Below, piece after piece: positions 41,967 through 50,124 of a stretch of 64,000 bases of DNA (positions are counted from its first letter, which is position 1; each line of letters begins with the position of its first letter). The DNA lies in assembly GCA_024998625.1 (NCBI GenBank), contig JACOEL010000001.1, positions 124,001-188,000 of the forward strand. Direction: 5' to 3'. The notes below the pieces were generated by a model, which had not been told where the DNA came from, made no database searches, and worked only from the letters and a program-made list of their open reading frames with translations. Position numbers and translations under genes: made by a program. Origin of the DNA: Nitrospira sp. Its GTDB lineage: Bacteria; Nitrospirota; Nitrospiria; Nitrospirales; Nitrospiraceae.

Positions 41967-44117
41967 CTAGAGGCGATAGGCAACACCGGAGCGTAGGCTT
42001 TGTACGGCCAGGAAGCAGGCCCGTGTCACTGCGTCGATCTGCTCGAACGGGATGACCGGGGCTTGTCCTCCCGCAACGGCTTGTACAAACCGTGACATTT
42101 CTTCCGTAAACCCCTTGTCCCGTTTTGCGGTCTTGAACACGGTGCTCTTGCCGTCTTTATAGGTCTGCGTCTCTAGGAAATCGTGCATGACGAGCGACTT
42201 GCCGTCGGCATGGGCCTCAAAGCGTTCTTTCGGAAGTTCGCTGTTCCCCTCTGCCGTGTAAATGACGGTGCCGATGGATCCGTCCGAAAAATTGAGCACA
42301 ATACTGCATTGGTCATCGGTCATGCCGGAGCTATGCTGTCCGATTCTGGCGGCATACACCGAGATGGGCGGTGATCCGGCGAGTGCTTGCATGTAATCGA
42401 CGAAATGACACATTTCACCGATGAGGCGCCCGCCTCCTCTGTCCGGGTGTTGCACCCAATGATCGGCTGGGATGCGTCCTGCGTTAATGCGATAGAGCAT
42501 GACGAGCGGGTTGCCGCGCGATGAGAAAAAATTCCTGGCTTCCTGTGCATGCGGAGAAAACCGCCGATTGAAGCCCACCATCAGATGCAATCCTTCGGCG
42601 GCCTTCTTTTCATAGACGGAGCGGATGTCCTCCAGTTCGTCTTCCGTCAGGCAGAGGGGTTTCTCTACGAACACATGCTTGCCCGCGAGTAGCGCTTTGA
42701 TCGTCAGCGTGGCATGGCTGTCATGGCGAGTTCCGATCAGGACCGTGTTGATGGCCTGGTCTTCTAGAATAGACTGGCTGTCGCTCGTGCAATAGGCGGC
42801 GGCGACTTTCCCCGCCAGCGTCTTGGCTGTGATGCCTGAGGCGGTACAGATGCCGCGAATGTCGACATTTTCCATGTTTTGCAGCGGCGGGAGCAGCATA
42901 TCTTTTACATGGTTTCCCGCACCAATGATCCCCAGCGTCACCGGGCGAGCCTTGTGGGTCGCCCCGACAGCAATGGTTCGCGGTATGAGGCGAGCGTGAT
43001 CGGATGGATAGGTAATGACCATCGCGACATAGGGCGCGGCGCCCTCCATCATCAGGGCGTAAGCCGACTCGGACTGCTCGATGGGAAAGCGATGGGTGAT
43101 CAGCGGCTTGAGGCGCATCTTCCCTGCCGCGACGAGTTCGAGAAACGCCTGCATGTTACGTTGCTCTGTCCAGCGCACATATCCGAACGGGTAATCGTGC
43201 CCCTGTTCCTCGTATGCCTGGTCATAGCGGCCAGGGCCGTAGGACATGGACAAGCGCAGGTCCAACTCCTTCTGATAGTACGGTTCGCGGGGTATATTCA
43301 TGCCCACCGCGCCGACCACCACCACCTTCCCCTTTTTTCTCGCGATTTCGCCGGCTGTCTCCACGGGGCCGTTATCCTTGGTGCTGGCCGTGATGAGCAC
43401 CGCATCGACGCCGTGCCCGTCTGAAAAGACCGCGGAAGCATTCGCAAGATCGGAAGACGGGGTCACCACGTCGGCTCCCAACTGTCGCGCCAGTTCCAGC
43501 TTGGATCGATCCACATCAGATCCCAGCACACGGCAACCGGATGCCTTCAACAATTGCACAGTCAACTGGCCGAGCAACCCAAGGCCGATGACGGCGATCC
43601 GGTCTCCTAGCCTGGGCTCCGCCTGACGAACGCCCTGCAGGGCGATGGCTCCGAGCGTCACAAAGGAAGCATCCTCGAAATCCACGCCGTCCGGAATTTT
43701 CACGCAAAGATGTTTGGGAACGTAGACCATTTCTGCATGGGAGGCATAGTTGTGCCCCGCACAGGCCACTCGGTCACCGACCGTAAAAGATCCTGCGTCG
43801 CGAGCAACCTCCAGCACGGTGCCGGCGCAGCTGTACCCCAGCGAGGCTGGCGAATCCAATTTATCGAATACACGGGAAAGCGTGAGCGCGAGCCCGTCTG
43901 TCTGAATCGCGGCGAGAGCCTTTTTCACCTTCTCAGGACGTTCCATGGCCTTGCTGAGCAGCGATTTCTTGGTGCTCTGAATCGTCGACTTTTCGGTTCC
44001 CGGGCTGATGAGCGAGGCTTCATTCAGGACAAGGAGTCCGCATCCTCGTAGCGAGGGCGGAGGGACCTCCTCTACTTTGACCACTCCGGATCGCTTATGC
44101 TGAAGAATTTGTTTCAT
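41967..44117 (-). CDS. Two-domain oxidoreductase: zinc-type alcohol dehydrogenase plus Gfo/Idh/MocA
   Basis: 716 residues. The N-terminal half (about 1-350) is a medium-chain dehydrogenase with SLGYSCAGTVLEVA, the Rossmann motif IAVIGLGLLGQLTVQLL and YGPGRYD. The C-terminal half (about 380-700) is a Gfo/Idh/MocA domain with TLGIIGAGNHVKDM and HVFVEKPLCL (catalytic Lys of EKP). This bi-domain type is found in exopolysaccharide loci, where it likely acts on nucleotide sugars or sugar alcohols. It is the last gene of the exosortase/EPS cluster. There is no catalytic zinc-cysteine cluster, so the zinc label is by fold only. Confidence 0.88.
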   Translation of the reverse strand: MKQILQHKRSGVVKVEEVPPPSLRGCGLLVLNEASLISPGTEKSTIQSTKKSLLSKAMERPEKVKKALAAIQTDGLALTLSRVFDKLDSPASLGYSCAGTVLEVARDAGSFTVGDRVACAGHNYASHAEMVYVPKHLCVKIPDGVDFEDASFVTLGAIALQGVRQAEPRLGDRIAVIGLGLLGQLTVQLLKASGCRVLGSDVDRSKLELARQLGADVVTPSSDLANASAVFSDGHGVDAVLITASTKDNGPVETAGEIARKKGKVVVVGAVGMNIPREPYYQKELDLRLSMSYGPGRYDQAYEEQGHDYPFGYVRWTEQRNMQAFLELVAAGKMRLKPLITHRFPIEQSESAYALMMEGAAPYVAMVITYPSDHARLIPRTIAVGATHKARPVTLGIIGAGNHVKDMLLPPLQNMENVDIRGICTASGITAKTLAGKVAAAYCTSDSQSILEDQAINTVLIGTRHDSHATLTIKALLAGKHVFVEKPLCLTEDELEDIRSVYEKKAAEGLHLMVGFNRRFSPHAQEARNFFSSRGNPLVMLYRINAGRIPADHWVQHPDRGGGRLIGEMCHFVDYMQALAGSPPISVYAARIGQHSSGMTDDQCSIVLNFSDGSIGTVIYTAEGNSELPKERFEAHADGKSLVMHDFLETQTYKDGKSTVFKTAKRDKGFTEEMSRFVQAVAGGQAPVIPFEQIDAVTRACFLAVQSLRSGVAYRL

Positions 44118-44151
44118 GGAAGAGGCTGCCTGGGTCGGTATTGTCCTGCTA

Positions 44152-45552
44152 TCAACTGTTCCCCTTCAACAACTGCCGGACGTGTTTCCACGCTTGTCCG
44201 AATCCCCACGACTGGGTGCCTGGCGGCCCCGCCTCACGAGTCTGATCCCCTTCCAGGCTTGAGAGGCGAACGGCCGTGTCCTTGAAAGTCCGGTCGGTGC
44301 GGAAAATCAACCGGTATTGCTCAAGCGCTTCCGGTTTTTCCCCCAACTGCTCCAGGGTTCGCCCCAACAGATAGCGTACGCTTAAACTTTGCGTGCGCGG
44401 CGCGTTGTAATCCGTGCAGGCCTTTCGAAATGCCGCCACGGCCTGGGGGACAAGACCAAGCGCCCGGTAACAGAGCCCGATCTGTCCAAACGCGCGCAGG
44501 TGGTAGGCCGGGTCGCGAGCGGCCTGCTCGAATTGGGCGATCGCGGCGATATAGTCCTGAGATTTCCGGAGCGTCATTCCCCGCTGATAGTAGGGTTCTG
44601 CCGCGCCGACAGGTTGTTGGCTCTCGATTTGTAGCGGGGACTCACGTGATGGTAGAGATTGCGCGATGGATTCCTGCGCATCGGGCTCCTCCGCATCCTT
44701 CCCTGCCGCGAGCTCTTCCAGATCGTCCAGTTCCGCCAGCGGGAGGATTCGATTCTTTCGTCGATCGAGCGCCGCCTGCGCCAGCAGCTTCGCGGTGATC
44801 CGCGCGGCCTGCTGCGCATACCCATAGGTCAAGGCCATTTCGCACACTTGGTTGATCAACCGTGGATTTCCCTGGCTCAAACGGTAGGTCAAGGCACAAG
44901 CCGGGGCGCTAAAGAGCGGTTGCGTCGATCCTGCGAGCTGGATACGGTGGCGAATATAGTGCGCGACTTCTTCCTCCGTGAAGGGTTGCAGATGGTAATC
45001 CACCACGACCCGCTGCGCGAACTGGGTCATATCCACCCGGCGCAAGAGTGTTTGCAGATCCGGTTGGCCTGAGAGGATGATTTGCAGTTGCAGCGTCTTT
45101 TCCTGATTCAAATTGGAGAGCAACCGCAACTCCTCGAGCAGTTTCACGCCCAGATTTTGCGCCTCGTCCATGATCAGTACTACCCGCCGGTGCCGTGCCC
45201 TTTCCTGGGCAAGAAAATTGGCGAAGAGATGCTGGGCTTCGACCGGATCGACTTGTTTGTTGTTCAGACCAAGCGCAAAGAGAATCCACGGCAGCAGATG
45301 ATCCACATCGTAGCGGGCATTGGTGAGGAAGCCGATCGAAAAGGCGTCGCGGGTATCCGCGATCAATTTTTGAAGCAGCGAGGTCTTGCCCATGCCGGGA
45401 TCGCCGGTCAGCACCATGAATGGGGCTTCGGTGAGGAGGCCGTACTCCAATAGGCTGTAGGCGGTGCGGTGGGTCGAACCAAGATAGAGAAACTCACTGT
45501 CCGGCAGCAGCGAAAACGGTTTGCTATGGAGTTGATAGAAGCTTTTATACAT
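44152..45552 (-). CDS. ExeA-like AAA ATPase with TPR tail (exosortase/EPS-associated, XrtA ATPase type)
   Basis: 466 residues. The N-terminus MYKSFYQLHSKPFSLLPD is the hallmark of the putative secretion ATPase family (TIGR03015 type). Walker A is GDPGMGKTS and Walker B is VVLIMDEAQ, followed by sensor LSGQPDLQTLL and GNPRLINQVCE. From about residue 320, two TPR-like repeats (YYQRGMTLRKSQDYIAAIAQF) form the tail. Starts 8 bp after the kinase stop, so co-transcribed. Such ATPases accompany exosortase-linked polysaccharide loci; the precise task is unknown. Confidence 0.88.
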   Translation of the reverse strand: MYKSFYQLHSKPFSLLPDSEFLYLGSTHRTAYSLLEYGLLTEAPFMVLTGDPGMGKTSLLQKLIADTRDAFSIGFLTNARYDVDHLLPWILFALGLNNKQVDPVEAQHLFANFLAQERARHRRVVLIMDEAQNLGVKLLEELRLLSNLNQEKTLQLQIILSGQPDLQTLLRRVDMTQFAQRVVVDYHLQPFTEEEVAHYIRHRIQLAGSTQPLFSAPACALTYRLSQGNPRLINQVCEMALTYGYAQQAARITAKLLAQAALDRRKNRILPLAELDDLEELAAGKDAEEPDAQESIAQSLPSRESPLQIESQQPVGAAEPYYQRGMTLRKSQDYIAAIAQFEQAARDPAYHLRAFGQIGLCYRALGLVPQAVAAFRKACTDYNAPRTQSLSVRYLLGRTLEQLGEKPEALEQYRLIFRTDRTFKDTAVRLSSLEGDQTREAGPPGTQSWGFGQAWKHVRQLLKGNS

Positions 45553-45559
45553 CGATGGC

Positions 45560-46384
45560 CTATATCATTCTCTTCATGGTCGCCGGCGTGGCCGTCGCGT
45601 GGCCCACTTTGTTGACGACCGTCCCCAGTACAGGTGTCGACTGTTTGATGAGCGATAGCGCTCGTTCCACATCTTCCGCTTTTGTACGCCCCTCTTCCAC
45701 CACCAACAAAAGAGCGTCCAGATGGGGTGCAAAAGCCAGGACGTCCGAGGTCTTCAAGAGCGGCGGTAGGTCGAACAGGATCATACGCGATTGGTAGCGG
45801 TGCTTACACTCCTCGACCAGAGCCAACATCTTCGGTGACGTCAATGCTTCCGCCGAGTGTGACACGGTCCGTCCTCCGGGCAGAAAAACGAAGCGGCCGA
45901 TACCGGGATGCACCAGTAATTGTTCGATAGGCACATCATCCAGCAAATAATCGGCCAGTCCCTGACACTCACCCAGATCGAACATCTCATGCACGCTGGG
46001 GTGCCGGAGATTTGCATCGACCAGCAGCACGGATTGCGTGACGTCCATGGCTATACTGGCGGCCAGATTGACCGCGGTGAAGGTCTTTCCCTCTTGCTCG
46101 CCCGGACTGGTCACGCCGATGACATTCCAGCCTTTTTCCCGGATTCGATGCATGACTTGTGTGCGCAAAATCTTGAAGGCATCTACGAATGGCCCGGCGT
46201 CGAATCCGGCCATAATGCGCTGTTCACGCAACACCGGCTCGGGAACCTGTACCGATCGCGTACGTGTGTAGACGATGGGGGCCGGCACGGATCGCATGGA
46301 GTGGGTACGTTCGGGCTTAGGAGCGGCATGGCCCTGGTGGTGTTGTTGTTTGTATCGATCAAGCGCAGCTTGAAACCATTCCAT
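45560..46384 (-). CDS. CpsD/CapB-type tyrosine autokinase (XrtA-associated type)
   Basis: About 274 residues from ATG 46384, with AAAGGG upstream; 26 upstream codons are rejected. A P-loop (SPGEQEGKTFTAVNLA) is followed by the Walker A' motif VLLVDANLRHPSVHEMF and Walker B MILFDLPPLL. The usual GEGK is GEQEGK, one residue longer. There is no Tyr-rich C-terminal tail, as in the XrtA-associated group. It partners the Wzz-type protein encoded just upstream to control polysaccharide polymerisation. Confidence 0.88.
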   Translation of the reverse strand: MEWFQAALDRYKQQHHQGHAAPKPERTHSMRSVPAPIVYTRTRSVQVPEPVLREQRIMAGFDAGPFVDAFKILRTQVMHRIREKGWNVIGVTSPGEQEGKTFTAVNLAASIAMDVTQSVLLVDANLRHPSVHEMFDLGECQGLADYLLDDVPIEQLLVHPGIGRFVFLPGGRTVSHSAEALTSPKMLALVEECKHRYQSRMILFDLPPLLKTSDVLAFAPHLDALLLVVEEGRTKAEDVERALSLIKQSTPVLGTVVNKVGHATATPATMKRMI

Positions 46385-46448
46385 GGTAATCCCTTTCCGT
46401 ACCGGCGAAGTAACTCGAGGCCTTGGGCGGCGCCCTGCGGACACTGCT

Positions 46449-48218
46449 CTATTCGATGCCAAACCGTCTCAATGTTGCGTACCACACCACATCTAATGGG
46501 GTCCAAAACAGATGGCAGATGAGCAACAACAGGGCCACCGTTCCCAGGCCCGTGAGACGAATCCTGTTTCTTCTGGCGAGTGCACGAGCCAGATCTGCCC
46601 GATTGGGCATGTAAGGAATGAACGCCAGGGGGAAGGCCTGCGACACTCGTACCAGTTGTTCAGGGGTACGAATAGAATGGTCGAGATGCTCCGTGAGCGC
46701 GGCGGCCCCTGCGCCGCCCGCCAGCGCCAGGATGAACCCCAACAGCACAATGGCCTTCCGGTTGGGCTTCTCCGGCGATTCCGGCAGCCCCGGAGGATCG
46801 ATGAGCGAGAACCGCTCGCCTTTCCGTTGCACTTCGAGGCCTTCCGACACCTTGGCCTCCAGGAGTCGCGAGCGAATGTCCTGATATTTTTGGGACGAGG
46901 TGTCGCGGTCGCGCGCGAGCGTCAGATAGTCCGGTTCCAGCACCGGAGTCCGCTCGATGCGTTTGGCATAATCCTGAAGTCGTTGTTTGACGGTCGTACG
47001 GCTGGTTTTCAATGCTTGCAGAGATGAATTCACCGAATTGAGTTGTGCCTGAATGTTGATGTAGGCGGGATTTTCCGGACGCTGCATCGACTTGTTGCCG
47101 GCACCCGTGCCGATCCGACGGAGTTCCCGTTCCAGCGCCAGGATCGTGCGTTGAGTCTGTAACACATCGGGGTGGTTCTCTCCGAGGCGGTCGGCAAGTG
47201 TGGCCTGCCTGGCCCGGGCATCGATCAATTGTTTTGCGACCTCTTCAGTCTCCGGATTCGCCCCGGTTTCCCGCTCCAGCGCAGAGATTTCCTGTTTCAT
47301 CTTAATCACGTCCGGATGGTCCGACGACAGATTCGCGGCCACTCCGGCATATTCGGCCCGGAGGCTACGTAACCGCTCCACACTATCGAGGATACGTTCT
47401 CCGGTGACGGATAGGATGGGTGTATTCGGCTTGATGGTCGCCAATTCCCCGTCGAGATACGACTTCCGCTCCTCAAGGCTGCGGATCTGTTGATCGAGGT
47501 CCATCAGCTCACGATCCGACTGGTTCATCATTTGGAGATTCAGCGGCATTAACTCGGGCAACGCACCGGCCGCGCGTTGTTTGAAGTTGGCCAATTTGGC
47601 TTCCACTTCTTCGATATGCGCCGCGAGACTCTCCGCTTCCTGTTTCAGAAAGGTAGTGGTTTCTTGTGCTTGGCGTTCGCGGCTCTTGAGATTCTCGCCG
47701 AGAAACAGGCTTGTCAGTTCATTCGCCACACGTTGGGCGGTATCAGGCGACCCACTGTTGTAGGACACGGTGAAAGCAATGGTGGCCTTGGTCGCATGCT
47801 GCGTACGTTTGTCGATGACATCGGCGCTCATCACCTCAACCTCGATATCCTTGATGAACCGCTTGATGACCCCTTCTGTAGGGCTTTCACGTCTCATTTC
47901 AGGATACAGATTGTACTGTTCCACGACCTTCCAGAGACTGGCACGACTCATGACCTGCTGCTTGATCATTTCAATCCGCTGGTCGGCATAACTCGTGATG
48001 GTGCTATGGACCAACTCGGCAGGCACTTCTTGTTCTTCGATCAGAATCGTTGCCATGGATTTATAAGTCGGGGGCCAAAGTGTTGCTGTGGCAACGCTCG
48101 CACAAAATAGTATCCCCCCGGCGCCGAATATGACCCAGCGACGACGCTGAAACACTTCTCGTAATGCTTGGAGGTTAATGGTCGATTCAGGTTCATGAAG
48201 ACGTTCTAGAATGGGCAT
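46449..48218 (-). CDS. Wzz/EpsF-type polysaccharide chain-length determinant
   Basis: About 589 residues from ATG 48218 (AAGGAGG upstream). A first membrane helix near 30-50 (WVIFGAGGILFCASVATATLW) is followed by a Wzz domain and a long periplasmic coiled coil (about 170-430, with LDQQIRSLEERKSYLDGEL). A second helix lies near 510 (AIVLLGFILALAGGAGAAAL), and a third hydrophobic helix near the C-terminus. The Pro-rich motif ENPxYI lies in PENPAYINIQAQL. The separate kinase gene follows. Confidence 0.88.
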   Translation of the reverse strand: MPILERLHEPESTINLQALREVFQRRRWVIFGAGGILFCASVATATLWPPTYKSMATILIEEQEVPAELVHSTITSYADQRIEMIKQQVMSRASLWKVVEQYNLYPEMRRESPTEGVIKRFIKDIEVEVMSADVIDKRTQHATKATIAFTVSYNSGSPDTAQRVANELTSLFLGENLKSRERQAQETTTFLKQEAESLAAHIEEVEAKLANFKQRAAGALPELMPLNLQMMNQSDRELMDLDQQIRSLEERKSYLDGELATIKPNTPILSVTGERILDSVERLRSLRAEYAGVAANLSSDHPDVIKMKQEISALERETGANPETEEVAKQLIDARARQATLADRLGENHPDVLQTQRTILALERELRRIGTGAGNKSMQRPENPAYINIQAQLNSVNSSLQALKTSRTTVKQRLQDYAKRIERTPVLEPDYLTLARDRDTSSQKYQDIRSRLLEAKVSEGLEVQRKGERFSLIDPPGLPESPEKPNRKAIVLLGFILALAGGAGAAALTEHLDHSIRTPEQLVRVSQAFPLAFIPYMPNRADLARALARRNRIRLTGLGTVALLLLICHLFWTPLDVVWYATLRRFGIE

Positions 48219-48259
48219 CAATGGCCTCCTTTGGATTAATCTTCAGGATGGGCCTTTGC

Positions 48260-49495
48260 CTAGTTCCCAACTGAAATCTTAAGGGGATAGTAAGTTAACA
48301 TCAGTACCATGGCATTCGACATTGTGGGGTCTGCAAGAGTTTCCCCATCACGCCATCCGTAGATGTATGAGGCATCTAGCTTCCATCGTTCCGAAAACTT
48401 CCACGTGAGTTTGGGCGTCAGGTACAATAGGTTGCTATTTGGAAATAGGCTCCCTCCCGCCAGCGAGGTTGCTCCAGTGACAAAATAGCCGGATGCATCA
48501 AAAGAGGCCATAACAGATTCCGATAACGTATATGAGGCAAGCATTCCTATGCGGTCTGTCTGGACAAGAAGCCCAACTCCAAGAGGAAAAATCTCTCTCC
48601 CAATTGTAAATTGAATGGAGGAGCTCTCAAATTCCTTGGTCAACCCAATTCCATAAACCCAGATCGTATCGCGACTGCTTTGTGTGATTCCGCCCGACTG
48701 AGACGTAGAACTCAGAAACTTTGGTCCTCCGTAAATCGTTGTTTTAATGTCTTCCGTGAAGATATGGGTAAAACTCAACATGGCTCCTGGATAATAAGCA
48801 CGCAAGCCAAAGGAGCCATTTATCGTGCGAAAATTGGTATAGGTTCCAGCCAACTGGATATCGTCACGTTCTGTCAGGTGATACAAGAATCCCGCTGATC
48901 CGCCATACAATTGATAGTCCAGCAAACCAAGTCGTAAGCCATCCTGATAACTTGCATCGTTAAACTGCAGCGAGCTTTGAACTGATAACTTATCGGTGAC
49001 CATTCTTGTCCACGTGGGGCTAATCGTCCAGAGATTGCGTTGGGTGAAGCGTAACACGACTCCGGTGGTTAACAGCTCGCCCATCAAGGTATTGTCTCTG
49101 GTGAACCCTCCGGTGAATGCCCATTCGTCTCGCTCCGTCCGATATTTCATCGTGAGCGGCAAGAACACATTGGTAAACCGGCTTGGTTCTCCCCCATAAT
49201 AATCCACAAAGTCTAATGCTGCCTTGCCGCTCACCTCTAGTCGTTCGGTCTTCCCTGAAAATTCGACCCCCGGCGAAACCCAATATCCATAAGTCGGGTC
49301 GTGTGGCAACGGAGTCAGCAAGAGGTTGTCGTTGTAATAGGCCTTGGTGCTCATCCATGGTACGATCGACCACTCGGCGGCAAGACTCGGAACGGTCATG
49401 GTTAAGACCAGAGATACAACTGCAAGGCAAGCAAGTCTTCTACCTGACTTCCAGGCGGTCTGCCCCCTTTTCCAACTCAGCGACGACAACCTCAC
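48260..49495 (-). CDS. Outer-membrane beta-barrel protein of the exosortase/EPS locus
   Basis: 411 residues from GTG 49495. A signal peptide with cleavage after SLAAEW-type region (residue ~40) is followed by alternating beta strands rich in Tyr, Ser and Gly (LEVSGKAALDFVDYYGG, FTHIFTEDIKTTIYGGPKF). It resembles the PEP-CTERM-associated barrel family (TIGR03016 type), probably an export pore or barrel partner of the Wza-like protein, whose stop is 3 bp upstream. Base composition is more AT-rich than its neighbours. Confidence 0.75.
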   Translation of the reverse strand: MRLSSLSWKRGQTAWKSGRRLACLAVVSLVLTMTVPSLAAEWSIVPWMSTKAYYNDNLLLTPLPHDPTYGYWVSPGVEFSGKTERLEVSGKAALDFVDYYGGEPSRFTNVFLPLTMKYRTERDEWAFTGGFTRDNTLMGELLTTGVVLRFTQRNLWTISPTWTRMVTDKLSVQSSLQFNDASYQDGLRLGLLDYQLYGGSAGFLYHLTERDDIQLAGTYTNFRTINGSFGLRAYYPGAMLSFTHIFTEDIKTTIYGGPKFLSSTSQSGGITQSSRDTIWVYGIGLTKEFESSSIQFTIGREIFPLGVGLLVQTDRIGMLASYTLSESVMASFDASGYFVTGATSLAGGSLFPNSNLLYLTPKLTWKFSERWKLDASYIYGWRDGETLADPTMSNAMVLMLTYYPLKISVGN

Positions 49496-49498
49496 GAG

Positions 49499-50113
49499 TT
49501 ACGGCACCATCACGACATCGCCGCGTTGCAGAAGGATATTCTGTTCTAGATCAATTCCCTTTCGCACATCACTATAGCGGAAGGGAAATGTCTGCTGTTG
49601 TCCCATAACCCGCCGCACAATCTTAATGTCGTTTTCCGCCGCAAAAGGAGTCAGTCCCCCTGCGAGGCTTAAGGCTTGGAGGACATCGGTATAGTGGCCG
49701 ACCAGGTATTCGCCGGGCTTGGTCACTCTGCCTACGATATAGACTTTGTAACTCAATACTTTCATGACGGCGACCGTGACGTTCACCGCAGGAATATATT
49801 TAATCAGCCGTTTGGCGAGTTCTATGCGCAATTCCTCCACAGTTCGACCTTCGGCCTGCACATCCCCCACCAGCGGAAAGGAGATCATACCGTCCGGCCG
49901 GACGACCACCTCTCTCGTCAGGTGCTCATCTTTCCAGACGGAAATTAGCAAGACGTCTTCCGGGCCGAGCGTATAGCCGGAATCAGGTACCGGTACAGTT
50001 GGTGTCGCTCCGGGCCCGCCGGAGATGCACGAGATGAACGAACTCATGACAAAGACACAAGCGATCAATGTGAACGCCCTCGTCCGCAAGAATACCCGCA
50101 TGTCACAACGCAT
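49499..50113 (-). CDS. Wza-type polysaccharide export lipoprotein
   Basis: 204 residues from ATG 50113 with AGGAG upstream. A lipoprotein signal (FVMSSFISC, Cys ~29) precedes a Poly_export domain (about 45-130: YTLGPEDVLLISVWKDEHL, VVRPDGMISFPLVGDVQAEG) and an SLBB domain (YKVYIVGRVTKPGEYLV). It is shorter than E. coli Wza (379 residues) and has one SLBB, typical of XrtA-type loci. It exports polymer across the outer membrane. Confidence 0.92.
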   Translation of the reverse strand: MRCDMRVFLRTRAFTLIACVFVMSSFISCISGGPGATPTVPVPDSGYTLGPEDVLLISVWKDEHLTREVVVRPDGMISFPLVGDVQAEGRTVEELRIELAKRLIKYIPAVNVTVAVMKVLSYKVYIVGRVTKPGEYLVGHYTDVLQALSLAGGLTPFAAENDIKIVRRVMGQQQTFPFRYSDVRKGIDLEQNILLQRGDVVMVP

Positions 50114-50124
50114 TAAAAGAACTC